A DNA stretch of 64,000 nt from Unio delphinus (Eukaryota > Mollusca > Bivalvia > Unionida > Unionidae): contig JAQISU010000036.1 in NCBI GenBank assembly GCA_029339505.1, forward strand, positions 1,704,501 through 1,768,500. The letters run 5' to 3'. The translations under genes were made by a program, and so were the position numbers. Positions 1-10,809 of this stretch are shown piece by piece. How positions within the stretch are numbered: the first letter of the stretch is position 1; the number at the start of each line of letters is the position of its first letter. The notes under the pieces are model-generated. The model was not told the origin of the DNA and ran no database searches. It saw nothing but the letters and a program-made list of their open reading frames with translations.

Positions 1-540
1 CATCGTATAAGGTTTCTAGCATTTTCCATGCAAAAATAAGCGTGGCTTAGTTTCGTATGTGTTTTCCAACGAGATCTCTGCACAAATGAATTATATCAAA
101 AGGAAGCCACACGAACCAATGGAAAGACGTAACACGTTAGAAAGAAAATACATACTTATACGGTCGGTATAATCATAATAATGATTTAGATCAACTGTAA
201 ATACATTAACTGTTTTAATCAACTATTGCTGATTCTTGATTTAGCATAGTTTATATATCACACTTGAATGGATCTGTTAGGCGTTCAACTAGATAACCAA
301 GCTCTGTGCTCTATTTTCCTCACGCTATCGTTATTGAAACCATCATACAAACTTAAATCATAAGTGTGTATTATATGTAATAATTAGTGCGAATGAAAAT
401 TTAAAATTAAAGAAGCAGCTCATTAATTAGCAAAGTTGCAAAAGGGAAAGACGTATATGTTGTAGCCAACTGTGACACTGCACTAATTACGTCAATACAA
501 AGGTGCTTATATTGTTCTAAAACACAAACAGATGAGCAGC
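1..540. other. No gene seen
   Basis: AT-rich sequence with stop codons in all frames that I checked. No repeat unit, RNA gene or protein similarity was recognised. It is probably intergenic or upstream intronic DNA. Confidence 0.5.
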
Positions 541-1360
541 AAAAGAGGTCAAATGACCCCATTAAACTTTACAACACGTTTGAAGACTTTGAGAGCATGG
601 ATGCAGACGAAACTACTACATGTACTCAAGTTTGCTCTAAACCTAGTTAAACCAACTATATTTCTTCTTTAAACTCTCGTTCTTCGATGAAACAAGTTTG
701 GGATACTATTCGAAAAATAAATGGAGAGAGGAAACACAATTATATTCGACACCTGAAAACAAACAATTGCAATTTTAGTTCGAAATGTGACATAGCAAAT
801 ATTCCTGCAGATAGTTTCTCAAAAAACGCATAATCATCTAATTATTTAGAAGCATTTCGAAGAATAAAATATCAAAAAGAAAAGTCACGTTTAAAATTCA
901 AATCGAACAACTCTGAAAGATATAACGACCTGTTTTCTTTATTGGAGCTTAGGGAGGCTTTAGACAAGGCCCATGATAAATCCGGTGGGCCTGACGAAGT
1001 ACATCACCAGTTCTTGAAACACCTCCCAGAATCGACTCCGACATTACTTTTGAAAATATTTAATGATTTTTGGATTGCTGGTAATGATTAATTCTCGGCT
1101 TGTATGGTACTTGGAAAGTAACAATTTAATATCTCCTTTCCAAAGTGGCTTCCGTTTTAGTCGCAGCAAGAGATGGGTGTGGCCCAAGGCAGTATTTTAT
1201 CTGTGATGCTATTTAATATCAAAATCAATAGCATCAGCAAGTTTTTAGCTCCCGGTGTGCCCGGTGTGATTCGATCGATCGACATTGTAGCAAACACCGT
1301 GCATAAATCCATGAAACTACGAGCGTTGGGCAATTTCGCATGTCTCCTGATCTATAAATG
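541..1360 (+). mobile_element. Decayed non-LTR retrotransposon (jockey/CR1-like RT region)
   Basis: Reading the + strand across two or more frames gives pieces typical of the N-terminal reverse transcriptase region of arthropod/mollusc jockey-like LINEs. They include an ETFSKN-like stretch, a KAHDKSGGPDEVHHQFLKHL stretch (about 967-1024) and a piece ending SPFQSGFRFSRSK (about 1131-1168). The sequence then jumps directly into a GVAQGSILSVMLFNIKINSI piece (about 1175-1234). The intervening part of the RT, which normally holds the first catalytic aspartate region, is missing, so the element has an internal deletion. Stops and frameshifts mean it is dead. The family assignment rests on remembered similarity and should be checked by translated search. 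Confidence 0.72.
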
Positions 1361-1387
1361 ATGGCACAAAAATAGTTATACCGTCCA

Positions 1388-1390
<3 letters not shown>

Positions 1391-1467
<77 letters not shown>
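1391..1467. repeat. (TA)n microsatellite
   Basis: An uninterrupted TA dinucleotide run of roughly 77 bases lies directly downstream of the LINE remnant. Confidence 0.97.
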
Positions 1468-1469
<2 letters not shown>

Positions 1470-2560
1470 CCACGTATTCAAAATGTCCCAATGTTAAAAG
1501 CCTAATACACTCTTCGTTAGGTGAATAAACAACTTATAACAACTGAACAAACACTAAACGGACAATCAAATGGCAATTTGGGCTCCAACATAATTAAATC
1601 ACTCGGAAACTACAATGAAGAGTTATTTATACACGTGATCTAAACGAATAAACTACATGTCTGTTTTCTTGATAACACAAAAGAAAGAAGGGACTACCTG
1701 TTCAAAGAAGCAAAACATATGACGTCGTTCTATTCTCGGACATTATGCGAAAACCTTGCGTGGCGCAAAATAAACCATATACAAAACATACTGAAGAAAT
1801 CGAATCGCGTTAAAGTTAGTGCGCTATAGGCTCGTGTCGTGTGTTTAAAGCTATTCTTCAGCACATTGAAGACTTTAATGATGATGGCCGGTAGATCTGG
1901 TTGAGGAAGAACTTGAGTTTAAGCTGAGAAGAACTACCGGATACAAGGAAAGAGACTAATAATAAACTAATAATAATACATGTAAAAATGTTCCGCAATA
2001 TTTAATTGGGTAAATATTTTCATCCGATAAAATGATGACTGGATTTTACCTTTATTAGACTGCACTGGGAAGGTTATATTTGTCATTGTTTTAATTATCT
2101 AGGTCGTTTCAATTGTTACCCAGTTTTGTTCCGTGCTCTCTCTCTCTCTCTCTCTCTCTGCTTTTCCATCGATAATCTTTTTGGTTTGGTTTTTGGATTA
2201 CTCTCTACTTTTTTAATTTCCTATAAAAAAAAAACAGATACAAACTTAACTAATCAAGTCCTTTTTTAGTTTTAAAGAAAATAATTTCTTTCAGATACTT
2301 CACAAGGCATTTTCATTATTGTCGTTTTTGCGAACGATGATTTTGCTTTCAAAATTTATCCTATAGCTGCCAAAGATGACAAATATATTACTATATTTTA
2401 TTTATGAAAAACAATCACCTGAATCCATCTTACCATGCCAAGACCGAGACTTAAAAGTTCCCACTTTCCGCGATGCACCTTCGATGGTATCGTATAAGTC
2501 CAGGTCAAGGAAATTCACATGACTTGCAGCTATTGTTCTAAATTTCACTCCCCTTGTACG
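1468..2560. other. No gene seen; short (CT)n at 2138-2159
   Basis: Non-coding by inspection, with no long open frame and no recognised element. It contains one short CT microsatellite. Confidence 0.5.
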
Positions 2561-2840
2561 CAAGGTAACAGATCAGGCAGACATCATATGTTGTTAACAC
2601 CTACAAGGTGTTACATATGTACACCCGGACAACACGTGTTGTTAACCACTCTTTCGGGTATTACATATATCTACACGCGGACAGCACGAGATGTTAACCT
2701 CGCTACCATGTATAACATATATATATACGCGGACAGCACAAGTTGTAAACCTCGCTACCATGTATCGCAAATCTACACGCAGACAGCACGAGTTGTTAAC
2801 CTCGCTACCATGTATCGACACCTGGACATGTGTTGCTAAC
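2560..2840. repeat. Minisatellite, unit about 50-52 bp
   Basis: About five diverged copies of a unit containing 'cagcacgagttgttaacc' followed by 'tcgctaccatgtat'. Repeat starts near 2681, 2733 and 2783 give the period. Open frames on both strands here come from the repeat periodicity, not from a gene. Confidence 0.85.
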
Positions 2841-3800
2841 CATCCTGCATGGCATATCGACACAATCTTTTGTTACATTATGGATGACGTTTCGAAATAT
2901 TGTTTCAATAATAGCGAAAATCTGTTAACTTCAAAGTCTTTTTTTTAAAACTGTACATATGTTTTGGTGTGTACATAACTGTACAAACAATTACTGAATT
3001 AAAACAAGCAGATCTGGTACATTCGCTCTCGCCTATACTAGTGAGGACAGAACAATTAACATTAATGCGAACCTACTATGCTTTCCGGACAAACATATAA
3101 AGGTACTGGACAGACACGGAAAGTAACAAAGATGTGGAACGGTATGGGACAGATACGAAAAGTAAGAAATATGTTTAAAGATATTGAACAGATATGTTAA
3201 AAAAATGTTTTCATGCCTAATCGCAAAAGCTTAGAATAGATTTGCAGTAAAGGGTATAATACATTTGGATGTGACCTTGGATATGAAACAATGCTTGGAT
3301 ACATGACATGACAGCAAATTGCGTAGTATAAATATATTATTGTTCGCATAATACCTTTTGAAAAAGGGTATGATATAAACAGGGAAGTAAAGAAACATTA
3401 CCATTATGATATGTGGTGTTTACCTTGATGATAGTATCTCAAAGTATTCGCCCAAGATATTCGGCTTAATGATAGTACCTCAAAGTATTCACCCCAAGAT
3501 ATTCGGCTTAATGATAGGATCACAAGATATTGTTGCACGACATTTACCTTGAGGAATCTAATTATATTAAACAGCTCTATAAATTTATCAGCAGGAAGTA
3601 AAAGCAGGCTGCGTCCATGAAATGTGAAACTTCTGTATAGGTGATGTTTTACGCAGAATGTTAAAGGGATTCAATTTTCTTATTGGTGCACAAACGTTTT
3701 ATCAATAATGAGGTCGATTTAGTTGAATTGTTTCGTGATCTTTATAACTGGACAGGATTCAATCTACATTTTGAGTGTGCTGTCACTAATCTGTTGGTAT
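2841..3800. other. No gene seen; minor duplicated phrase near 3420-3530
   Basis: Only a short local duplication (a phrase around 'atgatagtacctcaaagtat', seen two to three times) stands out. The rest is unassigned non-coding sequence. Confidence 0.45.
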
Positions 3801-4220
3801 ATTTTACAGCCAGAATTGACTAGAAAAAGGGCAACCCTATATAATCATTTGGAATTTCATACCATTAAAGAGCCTTTAACGATCTGACGTAAACATTGAT
3901 CAGCACACCAATCACAAAATTACCAAAGTTGAATGACTCATTCGTGTTAAGAACTGATGCTTCTAACAAGGGTTTGAGAGCAAATATTGCTACAGGAGCA
4001 AAATGACGCAAAGTTCTCCATTACTTGGAAGAGTAGCAAATTGCAGCCTTGCAGTCAAAACTAGTTCGTGGTAAATACAAAAAGGTGTTCAATAGTGTGC
4101 GGTGAATATGGGATTTCACACCTACATTTTCGGAAAGAAGTTTGTCCCTAAGACAACCTGTTGGCTAGGTTTTCAGCAAATCAAAAGTCTCCATAACAAG
4201 ACTATAGTTATCGCTGTATA
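3800..4220 (+). mobile_element. Ty3/gypsy LTR-retrotransposon remnant (RT-RNase H junction)
   Basis: Across more than one frame the + strand shows the conserved connection/RNase H start of Ty3/gypsy polyproteins. An AFNDL...ISTPI phrase (about 3868-3908) is followed by a FVLRTDASNKGL motif (about 3940-3978), then a short piece resembling the next RNase H segment. Stops and frameshifts interrupt it repeatedly. No flanking LTRs, integrase or gag were recognised. It is an isolated, dead fragment of a few hundred bases. Confidence 0.75.
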
Positions 4221-4610
4221 AATTGTGGTAGCCATTTCATTTAAAATAGATAACTCTGCTGGAACTAGACGGGGCTAAGAGTTGTCATGTCAAAACAGAC
4301 CCAGTTTTTCCCATGTGTCCCACATTTTAATAAAATTCATAAAAAAATAATTTACATCTCAACTTAATCTCACATATTGCCAAGAGGCTTAACTTTTTTA
4401 AAGTCTTAACAGAAAGCACAACTCTTACATAATACACCAATCACAGCTAGTATTGTTGTATATTTCTGAATAATATTTTCCCTACACTTTAAGCTCCACC
4501 GACACGGGGTTGTACAATTGGTACCTTTATACCTATTGCGTCTGGCTTTGACTTTATATAGTTAGTTTCCGGCAAGAGGCAATAGCAGGATGGGAAACTT
4601 AGATGACGAT
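4221..4610. other. No gene seen
   Basis: Unassigned sequence between the gypsy remnant and the minisatellites. No long open frame and no recognised repeat. Confidence 0.45.
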
Positions 4611-4619
4611 TACAAATGT

Positions 4620-4960
4620 AAAGGGATGATTACATTAGTATCATCATGATTACGTTAGTATCATCGTAATTACGTTAGTATCTTCGTGAATACGTTAGTA
4701 TCATCGTGAATACGTTAGTATCGTGATTACATTAGTAGCATTGTGATTACATTTGATTACGTTAGTAGCATTGTGATTACATTCGATTACGTTAGTAGCA
4801 TTGTGACTGCATTTGATTACGTTAGTAACAGGAGTGAGTACATTTACTGGTTGAGTATATCTACTGGGTGAGTACATGAGTAGATGATACATGTGGAGTA
4901 TTCTCATTTGTCTTATATGTGGAGTATGCTGATTTGATTTATGTGGAGTATGCTGATTAC
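4620..4960. repeat. Minisatellite with 'acgttagtatcat' core
   Basis: Imperfect tandem units built on 'tacgttagta(t/g)cat(c/t)gtgat', with spacing of about 20-40 bases. They grade into longer units near 4850-4960. A minus-strand open frame here (NVIKCNHNATNVI repeats) is a by-product of the periodicity. Confidence 0.8.
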
Positions 4961-4974
4961 ATGACCATTATGCA

Positions 4975-5800
4975 CATTAGTAGCATGATGATTACCTCAG
5001 TAGCATGATGGCCTCCCTGAGTAATATGATGGCCTCCCTGAGTAATATGATGGCCTCCCTGAGTAGCATGATGACCTGCCTGAGTAGCATGATGACCTAC
5101 CTGAGTAGCATGATGACCTACCTAAGTAGCATGATGATATACCTGAGTAGCGTGATCATTACCTGAGTAGCGAGATGATTACCTGAGTAGCGTGATGACC
5201 TTCATTAGTAGTATGATGATTAGCTGAGTAGCATGATGATTACCTGAGTAGCATGATGATTACCTGAGTAGTATGATTACCTGAGTAGCATGATGACCTA
5301 CATGAGTAGTATGATGATTAACTGTGTTGCATGATGATTACCTGAGTAGAATGATGACTACCTGAGGAGCATTTTGACCTACATGCGTAATATGATGATT
5401 ACCTGAGTAGCATGATGATTACCTGAGTAGTATGATGACCTACATGAGTAGCATGATGATTACCTGAGTAGCATGATGATTTCCTGAGTAGTATGATAAC
5501 CTGCATGAGTAGCATGATGACCTACATGAGTAGCATGATGACCTGCATGAGTAACACGATGACCTACATGAGTAGTACGATGACGTACATGAGCAGTATG
5601 ATGACCTACATGAGTAGCATGATGACCTACATGAGTAGCATGATGACCTACATGAATACCATGATGATTACCTAAGTAGTATGATGACCTACATGAGTAG
5701 CATGATGACCTACATGAGTAGTGTGATTACCTACATGAGTAGCATGACGATTACCTGAGTAGCATGATGATTACCTGAGTAGAATGATGATTATATGTGT
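4975..5800. repeat. Minisatellite, unit 20-21 bp ('gagtagcatgatgacctacat')
   Basis: About 40 tandem copies of a unit of 'gagtagcatgatga' plus 'ttacct' or 'cctacat'. In the 21-bp stretch around 5493-5675 the frame stays open with a 7-residue period (MTYMSSM). That follows from a unit length divisible by three and does not show a protein. Confidence 0.93.
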
Positions 5801-5982
5801 AATATCATATGATATGAAGTTTACTGTGGTGCTATTTGTTGATAATTCCAAACGTTGATAGATACATTTGACAGTCACATTGATCATATCCGTTGACATA
5901 CGCTATCATTTGTCATTACTTATTGTAGGTCCGTGTTTTGACAATATCATTTAAATGATCGATTCTACTTTATTATATATAC

Positions 5983-6270
5983 CGCTCCTGTGGCCTAGTG
6001 GCTGAAGAATCCGCCTCGGATGCTAGAGGTCACGGGTTCGAACCCCGGGTGAGTCATATCATAGCTTATGAAATTGGTACTAACCGCTGCCTCGCTAGGC
6101 GCTCACCATTATGAGGTCATATGTAGGGCTGTTCGGCCTGGTGTCAGGCTAATGTGACTGGGTCTGCAGCATGATGCTTGACATCATTATAAACTGCCGT
6201 ACTGCTAATATCATAAAGGTATGAATGAAAAATTGTTAAGTCATACAAATCCAAATCACAAACACACGCA
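5983..6270 (+). mobile_element. tRNA-derived SINE (bivalve-type tail)
   Basis: The head looks like a tRNA: an A-box-like 'tggcctagtgg' near 5992 and a perfect B-box 'ggttcgaaccc' near 6035. After this comes a non-tRNA body with 'ctgcctcgctaggcgctca', 'gttcggcctggtgtcaggct' and 'aatgtgactggg'. It ends in a 'aaatccaaatcaca' tail and a short CA-rich stretch. The same head-body order recurs near 21541, 23947, 25603, 40563 and 42070. The head does not form a complete tRNA, so this is a SINE and not a tRNA gene. Confidence 0.85.
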
Positions 6271-7420
6271 CACACTTTATATCCGTATTCATCAATACTT
6301 TGCATTATAAACATCTCACGTGATTGCGTCAATGCTTTCACTAGTTCTAATCACTCCGTATCAACCTGTTAATTGAGTTGTAAGAATACCAACAAGGTCA
6401 TAACTTGATCACATATTACGCACGTGATTGTGTCGGTGTTTTCACTGGATCTAATAAAACTTAGTATCGTCCTGTTAAACGGAATATAAGAATGTCAAAA
6501 AGGTCGTAATTATATCACGTGATCTACAAGTAGTTAGTCAAGTGATAAACAAATCGGAACAGTAATATAGAAGACAGCCTCGGTTTTAACAGATTAAATG
6601 TGTGTAGCTAATTTATGATTTAAATATATGTGACGATTACATGGTATATGGAGATGAGTAACTTCGTTGTTTGCTATAAGTGATACTTATGACCCAAAAG
6701 ATGGTTATCTTTTACTTAATGCTAATTAATCAATCGTTCAGCAAGACTCAGTGAGATAATTTACAACTAACGTAAGAGGTTCGTAAGACACACTAAAGAT
6801 GAAATTGTGGCCAATAATAGTTAGCACAGAGAATAAAAGGCTGATTTACAATTCATATTACGGTATGTACGAAGTTTTATAATCGTCTTAGACGCCACAC
6901 TTCCTGAGTCTTTGGTCTATGTGGTTGAAAACGAATATAATGGACTGTCCATTTTTATTTTAAAAATTGGTAGTGGAGTACTTTCTAAAAGAAACAGACA
7001 AATGTGCAACATCAGACAATGTAGTATCCATTTCGTGTGGCCTTTTTATTTACATGCAAATTTTTGTTCATATAAACTTCGTGCATTACAAAAAACAAAT
7101 ACGTTATACCAGGCGTGCACATAAGAATGAATACAATTTTGTTTAATAATCAACATATTATCCAACAGTCAACGCCATCCAATAACATACGAATATATTC
7201 GTGATCCAACAGGCAAACCTATACAACAACATACGAATATAATCGTGATTCAATAGACAAACCTAACCAACAATATATGAAATTTTTCGTGATCCTCATT
7301 TGCAAGATAATGCATTGAATGTGTATTATGTGTATAGGGTAAGCCAAAAATGACCAAAGTTACTTGTTCTTTTTTTAACTATATTCAACAACTAATGTTA
7401 TTGTATTCTAATTTTTTTAT
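6271..7420. other. No gene seen; diverged short repeat at 7160-7290
   Basis: AT-rich non-coding sequence. Two to three diverged copies of a phrase like 'aacatacgaatataatcgtgatt' occur between 7160 and 7290. Open frames are short and not recognisable. Confidence 0.45.
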
Positions 7421-7424
7421 GTGG

Positions 7425-7760
7425 TATGTTTTATTGTTGCTATGGTATGTTTTGTTGTTACTATGGTATGTTTTGTTGTCGCTCTTCCATGTTTTATATA
7501 TATGTTTTATATATGATATGTGATAATGTTGTACTGGTAAGTTTTATTGTTTCTTATTATTGCTCTGGTATTTTTTGCTGTAATATTTGTTTTATTGTTG
7601 CTATAGCATGTTGTATAGTTATTACAGTATGCTTAATTGTTGCAATTTTATGTTTTATTTTTACACCAGTGATATCACTGTGTTATTCTGTCTTTAAGGT
7701 CGCAATGTTAGAATTTTATTTTACCGTTGCAACAACAATGTTAATGTTTCAATAATAAAA
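7425..7760. repeat. Degenerate 'ttttattgttgctatggtatg' repeat
   Basis: Loose tandem repetition of a roughly 20-base T-rich unit. It produces a cysteine/phenylalanine-rich hydrophobic open frame (7426-7755) that I regard as spurious. Confidence 0.6.
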
Positions 7761-7984
7761 TAATCTGCTGCAACGAAACAAATATAGTTCACCATTGCAA
7801 GATCATAAAAATATCCTCGCAGCAATATATGGATATTTTAAAATCTTTTTAGTAAATGTCGTTTCCTTTATATTAATACCTGCAAGACACGTTGTAAAAT
7901 AACACCACAAATGCAAATGTTCTCGTTTTAACGACAACATAATAACACCATTGAACCAACAAAATTTAACCTTGCAATAATATT

Positions 7985-8110
7985 TGGATAGTACTGCAAT
8001 GGTACCGACATTGACCCATTAGGTTCTCCATATAATGGTTCCGACAATGCCCCATTCGGTGCTCCATACAATAGTACTGTCAGTGACCCGTTCGGTGCGC
8101 TATTCATTTC
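7985..8110. repeat. Short tandem repeat, three units of about 43 bp
   Basis: Three diverged copies of 'tggtaccgacattgaccc' plus 'attaggttctccatata' lie immediately upstream of the exon 1a promoter block. Confidence 0.8.
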
Positions 8111-8140
8111 TGACCACCGAAAAGTATTTATTATATTTGT

Positions 8141-8336
8141 TCATGCAAGCGTGTCTTTCACATTTATAGAGGACTCGTTTTCACATACCCTGGTTAACTG
8201 CCTTTCCCATAACTCAGTAGGCATTACAGTGGATAGATTTATCATTCTTAAGAGTATCCAGAAACGAGACTGCCATTGTATTTAAGAAGAAGGGTGCTAT
8301 TTCACTAGAGCAAGACGACAACCATTTAAAAATAGT
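8141..8336 (+). promoter_or_regulatory. Conserved block upstream of exon 1a (putative promoter/5'UTR)
   Basis: This block aligns by eye with those before the other four first-exon copies. Shared phrases include 'gcgtgtctttcacattta', a form of 'gactcgttttcacatacc', and 'gcctttcccataactc'. A TATA-like TATTTAAG lies at 8279-8286, about 50 nt before the ATG. In exon 1b's block ATAAAAGG sits at the similar position. I searched for metal-response elements (TGCRCNC) and saw none. Conservation upstream of the start codon in every copy suggests a promoter or 5'UTR that was duplicated with the exon. Confidence 0.6.
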
Positions 8337-8585
8337 ATGGCGTTGACATTTCTTATATCCATTCTAACAGTATTATGCTTCACAATTCGCCTCAAATGTG
8401 AAGAGTTTTCAACGTGTGTCGATCAAGAATCGGTGATTAAACTAGATCCTTTTAGGAAGATCAGAGAAATTTTCAATATCAGTTCGGACAAGGAGTTGGG
8501 CCACAAATTGGATTATATCTCCTCACGCTATTATGAAGGTGTCCATTGTGAAGAAAATGATGCGAATTATCCAACATATCATGCG
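8337..8585 (+). CDS. SLC39A4-like: Exon 1a of a ZIP4/ZIP12-like zinc transporter (signal peptide exon)
   Basis: Encodes 83 residues in phase 0. Residues 1-19 form a hydrophobic signal peptide (MALTFLISILTVLCFT...) ending before KCEE. The rest is a mature segment with a glycosylation sequon NIS (residues 47-49) and a YYEGVHCEE motif (65-73). The donor is GCG|gtatct. In vertebrate ZIP4 the homologous segment ends with a 'VHC...C.KC' cluster just before the 'CLSVED' helix. Exon 2 here starts with the matching Cys and has the same phase. The 249-nt length is identical in exons 1b and 1c, and about 43 of 83 residues match 1b. It lacks the Cys at position 81 found in 1b and 1c. It is one of three candidate alternative first exons, some 40 kb from exon 2. 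The open frame continues into the CT microsatellite, but the splice donor gives the sensible end. Confidence 0.75.
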
Positions 8586-8586
8586 G

Positions 8587-9460
<874 letters not shown>

Positions 9461-9464
9461 GCAC

Positions 9465-9995
9465 TATAGGTACAATAGGTATAAATCGCATATCGACTAT
9501 AGGTACAGTTAGCACATGTGTACAATCAGCATATCGAATATAGGTACAATCTGTATATCAACTATAGGTACAATCTGTATATCGACTATAGGTACAATTA
9601 GCACATATGTACAATCTGTATATCAACTATATGTACAATCTGTATATCAACTATAGGTACAATCTGTATATCAACTATCGGTACAATCTGTATATCAACT
9701 ATATGTACAATCTGTATATCAACTATAGGTACAATTAGCATATCGACAATAGGTACAATCTGTATATCGACTGTAAGTACAATCAGTATATCAGTTGTAG
9801 GTACAATCAACGTATCAGATGTAGATACAATCAGTATATCGACTATAGGTACAGTTAGCACAAAAGTACAATATGTATATCAACTATAGGTACAATAAGC
9901 ATATCATATGTAAGTACAATTAGCATATCATATCTAGGTACAATTAGCATATCATATGTAAGTACAATCAGCATATCATATCTAGGTACAATTAG
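9465..9995. repeat. Minisatellite, unit 24 bp
   Basis: About 22 copies of 'ggtacaatctgtatatcaac' plus 'tata'. Repeat starts near 9543, 9567 and 9591 fix the 24-base period. The minus-strand open frame with an 8-residue period (IQIVPIVD) is due to the unit length. Confidence 0.93.
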
Positions 9996-10805
9996 ACCCT
10001 ACATGATGTAGTGAATGTGAAAATCTGACCCCAAACATTCCAAAAGTTATGGACATTTGCTCAAAGCGGGACCATGTAACCAAGTTCAGATCAGTTGTAC
10101 AAAGTTAATTCAACTCATCTCTTTGAACATTTCCGGTGTAATTTGTTTAATATTCAGTAAACAGTTATTATTAATAATTAACAATACTTCAAATAAAATG
10201 GGTCTTAAGAATGGGATATGAGCTTAAGCCACATTGCCGCACGTTATAAATCTATGACATAACCAACGTTAACAATAACAGGGAATTTTTTTGTATTAGA
10301 CATACGTATTTGTACTGTTTTCCTACATCCAAGGTAAATACACCTGGTACACTTTATCCCCTTAACCCATGTTTCATCGTCTGACAATTTAAAATATACT
10401 GAAACGCTCAATAAGCATATACGTGTTTCTTATATAATCACCCTATCATCAATGCTTAAACTGACTGCTTGAATCCATAATAAATAGCAGCATGACATCA
10501 AGACAAAATATATCAACACGACATGCGTCTTGGCGTGTTTTGAATAATGATTTCCTTTAACTCTGACATTACACCCTCATAAACCACGCAGCCGTTTCAA
10601 GAGAGAATTTTGAGCTTTGGAGAAGTTATTTAAGTTGCTTAATGACTCTAATAACATTACAGTACAATGTAGGACATTGTTATAATATAGATACAACATA
10701 TCTACAACGCATATCACAACAAAAGATTGCTGGTTACTTTATCGCTTACTTATTTTGCAGTAACTAACGTACAAATAAATACTGCCATGCGCTTGGTTTA
10801 ATGTT
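9996..10805. other. No gene seen (intron 1)
   Basis: AT-rich unassigned sequence between two tandem arrays, with no long open frame. Confidence 0.5.
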
Positions 10806-10809
10806 ATCT

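Noticed and set aside
5493..5675. Met/Ser/Tyr periodic open frame, and similar periodic frames at 9598-9861, 21112-21240 and 33349-33705
   Set aside because: Minisatellite unit lengths divisible by three keep a frame open. Neighbouring units break the frame, and there is no start, stop or splice context.
8141..8336. Metal-response elements (TGCRCNC) expected in a zinc-regulated promoter
   Set aside because: I scanned the upstream blocks of exons 1a and 1b on both strands and found only imperfect matches such as TGCACGG.
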